This document shows positions 29,200 through 37,338 of a DNA stretch of 64,000 nucleotides, in pieces (positions within the stretch are counted from its first letter, which is position 1; every line of letters begins with the position of its first letter). The notes beneath the pieces are model-generated. The model was not told the DNA's origin. It saw only the letters and a list, made by a program, of their open reading frames with translations, and ran no database searches. Origin of the DNA: Aquella oligotrophica (GTDB taxonomy: Bacteria; Pseudomonadota; Gammaproteobacteria; Burkholderiales; UBA11063); contig NZ_CP024847.1 in assembly GCF_002892535.1 (NCBI RefSeq), forward strand, positions 2,294,001-2,358,000, read 5' to 3'. Both the position numbers and the translations under genes were made by a program.

Positions 29200-29487
29200 A
29201 TGAACAAGGCAGAACTAATTGAAGCGATAGCAAAAAAAGCAGACATTTCTAAAGTAAAAGCTGGTGAAGCTATTGATGCTTTTGTAGATAGTGTAACTGC
29301 AGCACTAAAATCTGGTGATACAGTAACTCTAGTTGGTTTTGGTTCATTCTCTACTGCTGCTCGTGCTGCTCGTGTTGGTCGCAACCCTAAAACAGGTAAA
29401 GAGATCAAGATTGCAGCAACGGTTACTCCTAAGTTTAAACCAGGTAAATCTTTGAAAGAAGCTGTTGCATCTGGGAAAAAGAAATAA
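29200..29487 (+). CDS. hupB: DNA-binding protein HU
   Basis: 95 residues from the ATG at 29200 with TTGGAG six bp upstream. It begins [18 protein letters not shown] and contains the DNA-binding arm [18 protein letters not shown] followed by TGKEIKI and PKFKPGK, the HU/IHF signature. It is a histone-like nucleoid protein. The gene is monocistronic: strong promoter upstream and a strong terminator downstream. Confidence 0.98.
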   Translation: MNKAELIEAIAKKADISKVKAGEAIDAFVDSVTAALKSGDTVTLVGFGSFSTAARAARVGRNPKTGKEIKIAATVTPKFKPGKSLKEAVASGKKK

Positions 29488-29504
29488 TTTAAAATTTCTT
29501 TTGT

Positions 29505-29530
29505 AAAGATGCTATTTTTAGCATCTTTTT
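29505..29530 (+). terminator. Intrinsic terminator of the HU gene
   Basis: AAGATGCTA, a short T-loop and TAGCATCTT followed by a T-run. The hairpin starts about 18 bp after the HU stop codon. Confidence 0.9.
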
Positions 29531-29570
29531 TTATTTCAAAATAGATATTAACGCAATATGGTAAGGGTCA

Positions 29571-30080
29571 ATGAAACAAATTTATACAATATCTATTCTT
29601 ATTAGCCTAATGCTGGGCTTAAGTAGTTGTGCAACCAAATCTAGCAGTAAATCATATAAAGGGAAAAAAAGTAGTGTCCCTAAAGTACCAGCCAAGCAAA
29701 TTCCAGGTGGAACTACAGATAATTGGCGATATTTGGGAACTAGTCAAGATGGTCAAATTGCAGTCGAAGTTAGTGAATCCAGCATTACCAAAACTGATAA
29801 TAAAGTAAAATTTCAGGATCGTAAAACGATTACGAACAGCCCCCCTAAAACATCAAGTGGCGCACTTGGTAATTATAAATACAGTCTATCATGGTGGAAT
29901 ATGGACTGTGCAACAAAACAATACTATATTGCAAATACTGCCATTTATGATGATTTTGGCAAATTAATTAAAATTTATAGTTTTAATAGCACGCAACCAA
30001 TAAATATTAGTAGTGGTTCAATTGCAGAACTACAATATAATTATGTTTGTCAGGATAAAAATCGGCAAATCGGCTATTGA
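29571..30080 (+). CDS. Surface-adhesin protein E-like lipoprotein
   Basis: 169 residues: lipoprotein signal ending LSSC (mature Cys near residue 20), a Lys/Ser-rich linker, then a domain beginning NWRYLGTSQDGQIAVEVSESS, with KFQDRKTI and a C-terminal MDCATKQYYI...YDDFGKLI. This follows the pattern of the surface-adhesin protein E (Saep) domain, found in small secreted or outer-membrane proteins of many proteobacteria. Two cysteines in the domain could form a disulfide. Actual adhesion is not implied. Confidence 0.6.
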   Translation: MKQIYTISILISLMLGLSSCATKSSSKSYKGKKSSVPKVPAKQIPGGTTDNWRYLGTSQDGQIAVEVSESSITKTDNKVKFQDRKTITNSPPKTSSGALGNYKYSLSWWNMDCATKQYYIANTAIYDDFGKLIKIYSFNSTQPINISSGSIAELQYNYVCQDKNRQIGY

Positions 30081-30085
30081 TAATT

Positions 30086-30865
30086 CTATTCAACCGGAAA
30101 ATTAAAAAAAGTCTCGGGATATGGCTCTTCACGCAAGGTAAAATGCCACCATTCACTATCCAGATGGCGAAAACCAGCTTCATTCATTAAGCTCTTTAGT
30201 AACAAGCGGTTAGCGCGTGCTTGTGGTGATATAGCAAGGTAATCCGGATGTGATGCAGGGCTAAAACAGTCAAACCCAGTGCCAAAATCAAGACTATTAT
30301 CAGCAGGTCGCTGCTTTATGTTCAAATTACAATTACTTAATTTATTATTAGTCGGATAAGGAGGTATTATGCTATTTAATGGAACAATAGTAAGATCTAG
30401 CGTACTCCCCCTGCTATGCCCAGATTGATAGGCAATATAGTTTCCACGAAAAAGATTTTTCTTATCAACCGCAGGATAAAATACCTGTTTCATTTTTGTA
30501 TCACCAATTGACTCTGCCCAAACAACAAAGCTATCTACTGCATTTTGCGGGCGATAACAGTCATAAACCTTAAAAGTTAATCCTAATTGAACCAACTTAT
30601 CTTCAGCCTTTTTCAATGCTAATGCAGCTTTCCGAGTCAAAAGACATACTGGCTTCTTATAATCAACAATAGGCTTACCAACAAAATTATAACTACCAAA
30701 ATAACGCATGTCTACCTGAATCTCAGGAATAACATCCTTTACATTGATCATATCACTAGGACGTTTATCCACTATTGAAATATAAGCATCATCCTCTGCA
30801 TAAATATTATAACTAGTACACAATAAGAATAGAAATAAACATCTTCTGCTTAATTTATTGTTCAA
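30086..30865 (-). CDS. D-alanyl-D-alanine dipeptidase (VanX/DdpX family)
   Basis: 259 residues with a signal peptide (about 1-23). The Zn-binding motifs are SGHSRGSTLDLTI (His and Asp ligands) and the EWWHFTL motif (catalytic Glu and third His ligand); FKVYDCYRPQNAV completes the family pattern. It hydrolyses D-Ala-D-Ala in the periplasm, as in Ddp/PcgL dipeptidases used for peptidoglycan recycling rather than vancomycin resistance. Neighbours are orphan regulators, with no dipeptide transporter nearby. It converges with the lipoprotein gene, leaving 5 bp. Confidence 0.92.
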   Translation of the reverse strand: MNNKLSRRCLFLFLLCTSYNIYAEDDAYISIVDKRPSDMINVKDVIPEIQVDMRYFGSYNFVGKPIVDYKKPVCLLTRKAALALKKAEDKLVQLGLTFKVYDCYRPQNAVDSFVVWAESIGDTKMKQVFYPAVDKKNLFRGNYIAYQSGHSRGSTLDLTIVPLNSIIPPYPTNNKLSNCNLNIKQRPADNSLDFGTGFDCFSPASHPDYLAISPQARANRLLLKSLMNEAGFRHLDSEWWHFTLREEPYPETFFNFPVE

Positions 30866-30930
30866 TTAATGCTGCCCCCTAAAAAAAACCATCTACAAAA
30901 ATTTTACCATATAATACTTGCCATTTATAA

Positions 30931-31857
30931 CTAAACATTCTCCCGATATTCAGCAGATATGAGTAAATACTTTCTCATACAATCATCAATAAACTCCCTG
31001 AATTTTATAAATCTCGCATCACTATCTTCAATGTTTTTAAGTAAATAAAAATTAATATAACCAAAATAATATTCTGGTAGAATCCGAATGAATTCACCAC
31101 AATCTAGTTCACTTTTTATATACTCTTCTGGCATGGCAGCAATATAATCTCCATTTTTTATAATTATCTTGGCATGCATATAATTACTAAGGTGAATATT
31201 ACTTTTAATCTTAATATTTCCTATTTTAATATTATCAGACTCTCTAAACATCGATAACTCATTAAACATGGTATTACTTGCCACTGACTGACAAAGAAAA
31301 TTATGTTTATCAACACTGGTAAAATCGGATAGCAGCCCGAAATTATCTATATACTTACGGGAACAGCACAAAATAATTTTAACTTTATGAATAATTCTCA
31401 ATTTCTGAGTTTGTTGTCGTGGAACATGCGAGGTTATTACAATATCATAATTTTCTTTTAACATATTAACTTCATTATGATGAAAATGAAGTTTTAACCT
31501 AAGCTTGGGATTTTTCCGAGCAAATTCACTAATATGTGGACTAATTGCATAACGGGAAAATGTTATTGGTAACGCAACATGAAGTTTACCCTGAATAGTT
31601 TCATCAGCATTATTTAGAAACCCCAATAAGCGACTAACTTCGCCATTATAACCCTTGAAAAGACTATATAACTTTTCACCATGTTCAGTCAGTTCAAATT
31701 GACGAACATTTCTTTTAATGAGGATTAAACCTAGCTTCTTCTCAATTTGCTGAATTTTACGACTAACAGTGGATTGATTGATATCCAAATGTCGAGCAAC
31801 TTCGGTAAAACCACCACGATTTACCAAATCTATAAAAATCAGGATTTCATCATACAT
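30931..31857 (-). CDS. LysR-type transcriptional regulator (orphan, paralogue 2)
   Basis: 308 residues; winged HTH at 1-62 (VARHLDINQSTVSRKIQQIE) and an effector-binding domain from about residue 88 (GKLHVALPITFSRYAISPHI). It is a close paralogue of the LysR genes at 10.6 and 32.0 kb: the HTH ends in the shared IKRNVRQFELT and the C-terminus contains LPEYYFG. The upstream gap holds a hairpin repeat and no divergent target gene. Confidence 0.9.
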   Translation of the reverse strand: MYDEILIFIDLVNRGGFTEVARHLDINQSTVSRKIQQIEKKLGLILIKRNVRQFELTEHGEKLYSLFKGYNGEVSRLLGFLNNADETIQGKLHVALPITFSRYAISPHISEFARKNPKLRLKLHFHHNEVNMLKENYDIVITSHVPRQQTQKLRIIHKVKIILCCSRKYIDNFGLLSDFTSVDKHNFLCQSVASNTMFNELSMFRESDNIKIGNIKIKSNIHLSNYMHAKIIIKNGDYIAAMPEEYIKSELDCGEFIRILPEYYFGYINFYLLKNIEDSDARFIKFREFIDDCMRKYLLISAEYRENV

Positions 31858-31953
31858 ATAACCACTTTCTTTCCCTACTTATGCAAAATTTGATTCAATT
31901 TTAGTCAATAGAGTTCTTTCATAACCCATTATTTCATTCTTAGACTAGGGGAT

Positions 31954-32013
31954 AAGGACTTTGAGAAACGGAGTGTACACGTACGTAAGTACATGAGTAT
32001 CGCAGAAGTCTTT
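31954..32013. repeat. Imperfect stem-loop repeat element between two LysR genes
   Basis: About 60 bp with an imperfect inverted symmetry: AAGGACTTTGAG on the left pairs with the reversed complement of CGCAGAAGTCTTT on the right, around a centre with ACGTACGT and paired GTAC steps. It looks like a dispersed intergenic (REP/MITE-like) element. No second copy was seen in this window. Confidence 0.4.
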
Positions 32014-32043
32014 ATGACAACGTATAAGAGTTAAAGAAGCAGG

Positions 32044-32985
32044 TTAGGAAAGAGGTCTAATAGTCAATCTATCTAAACACTCTTTAATAAATTGATAAAA
32101 TAACTGATAACGTCTGTCACTTTCTTTAATATTACTGATTAAATAATAGTCAACATAACCAATATTATAATCAGGCAACAACCGAATTATTTCACCAGTG
32201 GCAAGCTCTTCCCGAATAAAATCTTCTGGTAGCCCAGCAATAACAGTACCAGATAACACGAGCATTTTAGCATGCAAAAAATTATTAACCGCTAGCCGCG
32301 CTGGCATTGAAACCCTGATTTCATCACCAGTTTTTTCATTATAAATAATTGTCGTTCCCGGTTTAGTATCTTCCTGTAAAATCGGCGTTACAATTATATG
32401 CTTGCCTTCATCTATCAACTGATTAGCGGTATTTCGATTTAATGGTTCAAATCCAGATAGAGTTCCGTATTTTTTTATGTACTCTTTAGAACAGCAGATA
32501 ATACCCTTACTACTATGGATTTTATGTGGTTTTAATGAAACTCCACGCGGAAGAAAAGAGACTATTGCCAAATCAATTGCTTCCTTCACCATATTTATTT
32601 CAGAGTAGCGGTAGTAAATATTAAGATTAAATCTAGGATTGTTCCGAATAAACTCGCCAAGATAAGGGGTAATTGCATAACTTGCAAATGCCACTGGCAA
32701 TACCACATTCAGTGTCCCGGAGACATTTGTCGTTTCCTGGTAAAGTTTGGACAGCAGCTCTTCAACGTATTGTTCCTGCCCCCTAAAATTATCATAAAGA
32801 ACTTTCCCTTTTGGGGTAAGCTCAAACTGTCTGGTATTTCGTTTGATAAGTATGGTATCTAGTTCTTTCTCTAGTGCTTTTATTCGCCGACTAACCGTAG
32901 ACTGGTTTATCCCTATATATTTGGCAACCTCCGCAAAACCACCAGAATCAACAAGTTTGACATAAAGAAAAATATCTTCAAGCAT
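32044..32985 (-). CDS. LysR-type transcriptional regulator (orphan, paralogue 3)
   Basis: 313 residues; winged HTH at 1-63 (VAKYIGINQSTVSRRIKALE) and effector domain beginning GTLNVVLPVAFASYAITPYL. Very similar in layout and motifs to the gene at 30.9 kb (IKRNTRQFELT), suggesting a tandem duplication with the hairpin repeat between the copies. No target gene is evident. It lies 31 bp downstream of recC on the same strand. Confidence 0.9.
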   Translation of the reverse strand: MLEDIFLYVKLVDSGGFAEVAKYIGINQSTVSRRIKALEKELDTILIKRNTRQFELTPKGKVLYDNFRGQEQYVEELLSKLYQETTNVSGTLNVVLPVAFASYAITPYLGEFIRNNPRFNLNIYYRYSEINMVKEAIDLAIVSFLPRGVSLKPHKIHSSKGIICCSKEYIKKYGTLSGFEPLNRNTANQLIDEGKHIIVTPILQEDTKPGTTIIYNEKTGDEIRVSMPARLAVNNFLHAKMLVLSGTVIAGLPEDFIREELATGEIIRLLPDYNIGYVDYYLISNIKESDRRYQLFYQFIKECLDRLTIRPLS

Positions 32986-33016
32986 ATTATTCCAATAAAT
33001 TATACTTTAACCAATA

Positions 33017-36000
33017 TTAACCACGTAAATGACTTAATAATTCAGCAATCCGGGCTATATCATTAATAGAACCACTACTATCTATAAACTCAAAGTAATC
33101 CTCAGCAATTGATGAGAAAATAATGTCCTCACGCAAACCATCTAGCTCAAAATTATTAAAATCAACCAAATATTTAGCTTTTGCAAGTCGCAGGCAATCT
33201 TCACGGGTGTTTTTGAGGTTTCCTTTCCTATCAACTTCGCTAATTCTTTTCGCATATTCAGCAATTGCTGACTTATGAATTAATACTGGATATGTCAAAC
33301 TTCTCAAATAATACTTAATAACCATATCAAAAAGACTTGATGATTCCTGTACATACACAGGAAAGTTACGAATTTCAGCATTATTACGGATCAGCCTGAT
33401 TATTACACTATCTGGCTTGATTCCAGCGTCAAATTTAACATCACATTGCAACAAAAGACCACAAATTAATGCCCGGATTTTCAACGAATAGCTAACCTCT
33501 TCCAGCTTAGTGGGTAATTCCCGATCACTAATCTGCTCAAATCCTGGAGTAATTATTATTGCATTACCTTCGACAAATACCTCATCCTGAAGTATAATGT
33601 CAATGGTTTCCTCGCCCTTAGTCACAGGGTACTCAAGATAAAATTTGTTTAAGCTATTTCCGCAATTTGCTTTATATAATTGGTAAATTCTAGCATAATA
33701 ATCAAACTGTAATTTTCCGATATGATCATATGCAAGAACTCCTTTTGCCTGCAAATATTCAGACAACTCTGATAATGATGCCTTTTGCAAATAACATTCA
33801 AAAAATTTAAATATTTCTTTAGCCAGATTACGATCAAAAATAGCGATACTTTCTCTATCCTCCAGCTCAATTTCATTGATGAAAGTATTGATTCCCAATG
33901 TCCGATATAAGTTTCGATTGGAATAACAAAAAGTCGCAACCAGATCGACTAATTTTGGCTGGTATAAAATCTGCTTTTGTTCACTAGTAAGACTAATTTG
34001 TTGAGTTCCACTAAATTCCCAACGCAAATTTTGTGCTTTTTCTGTAGTAATTCTAGCTAATTTTTGCCAAAATTCCGAATAATTGAAGCTATGGTTATTA
34101 TAAAACGGATGCAATGAGTGCTGATAAATAATATTTCTGTAATTATACCTAGGCTTCATAGGATCTCCCTCATCCCAGAAATTAGTAAAACTTTGCCCCA
34201 AAACATTCATGAATAAACTCAATATCGGTGAGGGCTTAATTTCACTGTTGTCAGTTTCTTTTCGCCCAATATAGCTAATAATCAACCGCTCGCGTGCAGA
34301 AAGTATTGTATCCAGAAAAGCTTGCTTATCCTCAATATTATAGTTACGATCAGCAAGATGCCACTCTTTGGCAAGGATACTTAACTGATTAGGTTGATAA
34401 ATTGCTGGAAATTCACCAAAATTAAGCCCCAACATATAAATTACCCGATGGGGAATATTTCGCATATACTGTAATGAAGCACAGGTAATTTTACTCTCAA
34501 AACGGATTTTATTCTTAATTTCAGACATATAATCATCAATTATCTGATTGACAATTAAAAGGTTTATTTTAATCTCTGAATTAATATCCAGTATTGAGCC
34601 GATAAATTTATTTAATAATAGTCCTGATTCAGGATTATTTAATAATTGCTCTTGTAATAAAGCAAAAACCTCATGTAGCTCGTCAATTGAAAACTCACGA
34701 TACAAGTTATGTTCAAGATAAAGGAATTCCCGGATCCTGAATAAAAGATCAATTAACCCAATCAGCTTACTACATAATTCAATTTGCCCACTATCAATAT
34801 TGTCATAAGGCACCACGACCACTTCTGCAAACCGATAAAGGGGAACATGATTAGCTGAAATCAGCACATCTTCACTAAGACAAGCACCACTAACAATATT
34901 TTGCAATAAAGTCTTAAAACTATGTACCGAAAAATTTTGATAACCATAAGGTTCGTAATCTTTTTCATTAAAACCAAAATTAACCCGGTTATCAATAAAC
35001 CAGCCTTTTATTGTCTCAATATCATCATTATCAAGAAAAAGACTATCCCTTATTTCTGTCTGCATCAATAACTCAAGCAGATAATTAACTGGCAATTGAT
35101 AAGGCAAATTTAACAGTAACTTCAAGGTTTCAAGAACCTTGTAATCACCTTGCTCACGATGCCCGGTTATATGATATGGAATCTTCAGATGAATGCCAGA
35201 TGAAGTATAAGCCGTTTCATTATCAAATACTGCTCGAATATATGTAGCATAGTCATCTATATCCGGTGCTGTAATAAGAATATCTTGAGGTATAATTCCG
35301 GAACCGTCAGACAGAATATCAGATAGCTCATTAAAAAGAACCTGTACTTCACGCATCCTGTTATGACAGATATTTATCTTAATGCTTGTTTTACCATTAG
35401 GGAGATCAGAAACACATTCATCAGATCCAGAAAGTAGTTTGACTGGATCCATATAAAACAGATTATCTTTACTCAAACGATATTCATTTCGTACCCGATA
35501 CTTTAGATTACGAATGTCATCCTGAATGATCTCAAGCATTGTAGCTGCTTGCTTTTTTTCACTGAATTCAGTATTAAAGCTGTAAACTTCAACATCATTA
35601 GCCCGAAGTAATTCAATAAATTCTCGCGACTGCTGCCCAAGATTTGCCAGTAGTGGATTACCATCGAGCAGATATAAATCATCCAGACTCAAATCAGGCT
35701 TACGAAGCAATTTCTGCTCAAGGCTTGAGCGAGCTTTTGTAGATAAAAGGTCTCCATAATACTCATACGAGCACGGCTGATAGTACCAGTAAACAGGAAT
35801 CTTCTGGCTAATTTTGATAATTATTTCAAGCTGCGACGGATATACCGAAGTTAGACCAAACAGATACAGACGTTCTGGTAGTTTGAGAGAATTATCATTT
35901 AAATCAAGCTGAATGAAATATTGATAAATATCTATAAATAATTTCCGACTGCCAATAGAATCAGATAAGTGTCTAAATATCTGTTTCTGCCAGTGAGGTA

Positions 36001-36502
36001 ATTTTGCCTTTTCAAGATGAATTAATTCATGTGTTCGTAAATAAAGATACTCGTGAAAAATTTGTTGTAACTGGCTTGCCAACTGGTAAGCCCTGAATTT
36101 ATTAATCACTCCATCAACTATTATATAATTTTTTAACTCTTCAGATTCTTCTAAATCATCAAAACTGGTATTTAATAAATATTCGTAAATAATAAAGCGC
36201 GATTGTCTAAAATCAAATAATTGGGCATCAGGATTATTCTCAAGATAAATATTTTCAAGTACCGTACCAACAAGTACCACAAAATCAAGATTAGCCGAGA
36301 TTCCATCAGCTTTAGTCACCCGATCACGTAGATATACGGCAAAAGCATGATTGGGTACAATTACTTGTAATTTGCTAAAAATACTACTACGCCTAGACTC
36401 ACTCAGATGTGCATAAAAAATATCAAATAAGCCCGGAGATATGTTTTCCTCTCCAAGCTGACTACTTTGAAAAAACATTATATTATTAGAAATTTTTTCC
36501 AT
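33017..36502 (-). CDS. recC: RecC subunit of the RecBCD exonuclease
   Basis: About 1160 residues. The N-terminal region MFFQSSQLGEENISPGLFDIF, the IVPNHAFAVYLRDRV segment, NICHNRMREVQVLFNEL, HVITGHREQ-like HITGHREQGDYKVLETL and MRNIPHRVIYMLGLNFGEFPA are typical of RecC, which recognises Chi sites in the RecBCD double-strand-break repair helicase-nuclease. The frame extends to a GTG at 36544, but the ATGs at 36502 and 36478 suit the family start better. recB and recD are not adjacent in this window. The upstream region is the DnaA-box cluster. Confidence 0.9.
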   Translation of the reverse strand: MEKISNNIMFFQSSQLGEENISPGLFDIFYAHLSESRRSSIFSKLQVIVPNHAFAVYLRDRVTKADGISANLDFVVLVGTVLENIYLENNPDAQLFDFRQSRFIIYEYLLNTSFDDLEESEELKNYIIVDGVINKFRAYQLASQLQQIFHEYLYLRTHELIHLEKAKLPHWQKQIFRHLSDSIGSRKLFIDIYQYFIQLDLNDNSLKLPERLYLFGLTSVYPSQLEIIIKISQKIPVYWYYQPCSYEYYGDLLSTKARSSLEQKLLRKPDLSLDDLYLLDGNPLLANLGQQSREFIELLRANDVEVYSFNTEFSEKKQAATMLEIIQDDIRNLKYRVRNEYRLSKDNLFYMDPVKLLSGSDECVSDLPNGKTSIKINICHNRMREVQVLFNELSDILSDGSGIIPQDILITAPDIDDYATYIRAVFDNETAYTSSGIHLKIPYHITGHREQGDYKVLETLKLLLNLPYQLPVNYLLELLMQTEIRDSLFLDNDDIETIKGWFIDNRVNFGFNEKDYEPYGYQNFSVHSFKTLLQNIVSGACLSEDVLISANHVPLYRFAEVVVVPYDNIDSGQIELCSKLIGLIDLLFRIREFLYLEHNLYREFSIDELHEVFALLQEQLLNNPESGLLLNKFIGSILDINSEIKINLLIVNQIIDDYMSEIKNKIRFESKITCASLQYMRNIPHRVIYMLGLNFGEFPAIYQPNQLSILAKEWHLADRNYNIEDKQAFLDTILSARERLIISYIGRKETDNSEIKPSPILSLFMNVLGQSFTNFWDEGDPMKPRYNYRNIIYQHSLHPFYNNHSFNYSEFWQKLARITTEKAQNLRWEFSGTQQISLTSEQKQILYQPKLVDLVATFCYSNRNLYRTLGINTFINEIELEDRESIAIFDRNLAKEIFKFFECYLQKASLSELSEYLQAKGVLAYDHIGKLQFDYYARIYQLYKANCGNSLNKFYLEYPVTKGEETIDIILQDEVFVEGNAIIITPGFEQISDRELPTKLEEVSYSLKIRALICGLLLQCDVKFDAGIKPDSVIIRLIRNNAEIRNFPVYVQESSSLFDMVIKYYLRSLTYPVLIHKSAIAEYAKRISEVDRKGNLKNTREDCLRLAKAKYLVDFNNFELDGLREDIIFSSIAEDYFEFIDSSGSINDIARIAELLSHLRG

Positions 36503-36633
36503 AAAATTTGCCCGAAACGTTGATTTTATTATCAAGTTATCCACCGCTTATTTGTCAAGAAATATTTTAAATTATTTTTTAGCTTGACTTTTTGCAACAT
36601 ATTGTTATATTTAATTTTTTAGCACATTAAAAG

Positions 36634-36727
36634 TTATCAACAGATCAAACAAAACCTTGTTATAACAAGGAATAGAGCCAAATAAAAAATAATTATCCAC
36701 AGAGATATCCACAGCTTTTGTGGATAA
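36634..36727. other. Cluster of DnaA boxes (possible origin or DnaA-binding regulatory site)
   Basis: Within 94 bp there are two perfect 9-mers TTATCCACA (36693-36701 plus; 36719-36727 minus), one near-match ATATCCACA (36705-36713) and one TTATCAACA (36634-36642). A further variant, TTATCCACC, lies at 36537-36545. The boxes are next to a very AT-rich tract (about 36555-36632), which could be an unwinding element, and a perfect palindrome. A plus-strand TTGACT-16-TATATT pair lies at 36584-36611. The arrangement resembles bacterial oriC, and parAB-rsmG is 20 kb away. dnaA, dnaN or rpmH are not in the window, so a DnaA-titration or regulatory site is equally possible. Confidence 0.5.
36655..36670. 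repeat. Perfect 16-bp palindrome inside the DnaA-box cluster
   Basis: CCTTGTTATAACAAGG is a perfect 16-bp palindrome between the TTATCAACA box and the first TTATCCACA box. It is too short for a terminator with no loop, and suits a dimeric DNA-binding protein. Confidence 0.55.
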
Positions 36728-36771
36728 ACAAAAAAAACCGAAGTATCTGGTAACTTAGCTACATTTATACC

Positions 36772-37119
36772 AAAGGAGTCTGGGAATAAAATTAGTTAAT
36801 CTTAACTCCACAAATGTTGAAATTATACCAGCTCGACAAAAATTTATAATAACTTGACTAACCTTCAATCTATTATTGAAAGTACATGTCCGACTTAGAG
36901 TTGCATTGCCACCAACTTTGATTTCATCATATAATGCCATCTTGATGAATTTCTAAATGAAAACCCGGATGTCTCGCTTGAATTTTTTTCAGAAAAACTA
37001 ATGTTGATATGCTTAGTCAAAATCTCGATATCTCAATTAATACTAACATGCCATCATCACAAATAGCAAAAGCTAAATTGATTAAACAACTACAACTCCG
37101 ACTTTTTGCCAGTAATTAA
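36772..37119 (+). pseudogene. Decayed LysR-type regulator gene
   Basis: Pieces of a LysR protein occur in order on the plus strand but in shifting frames: LYQRSLGIKLVNLNSTNVE (end of the HTH domain), KIYNNLTNLQSIIES, VHVRLRVALPPTLISSYNAI, LNENPDVSLEFFSEK, then VDMLSQNLDISINTNMPS and SQIAKAKLIKQLQLRLFASN. These align with the HTH end, linker and effector-domain start of LysR proteins. At least three frameshifts and stops are present, and the recognition helix has been lost. The remaining sequence to 37338 is AT-rich with no gene that I can see. Confidence 0.7.
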
Positions 37120-37338
37120 ATATTTATGTTAATCTATTACAAACTATCAAAAATACAAATCTTAATTCGTTTTATAGATGGTATTATACCTATAAGCATA
37201 AAGTATGTAAATGGCTAAATACGTATATTATTCATGCATTTTTGTATTACTGACTACTCTAAGTAGATTAATCAATATCAACCCAAGGATTCAATAATTT
37301 TACAACAACCATAAACTTTATTTTTAACAAAGAGCATT

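Noticed and set aside
36755-36940. 61-residue minus-strand ORF
   Set aside because: The plus strand of the same stretch contains ordered fragments of a decayed LysR gene, so this frame is an accidental antisense opening.
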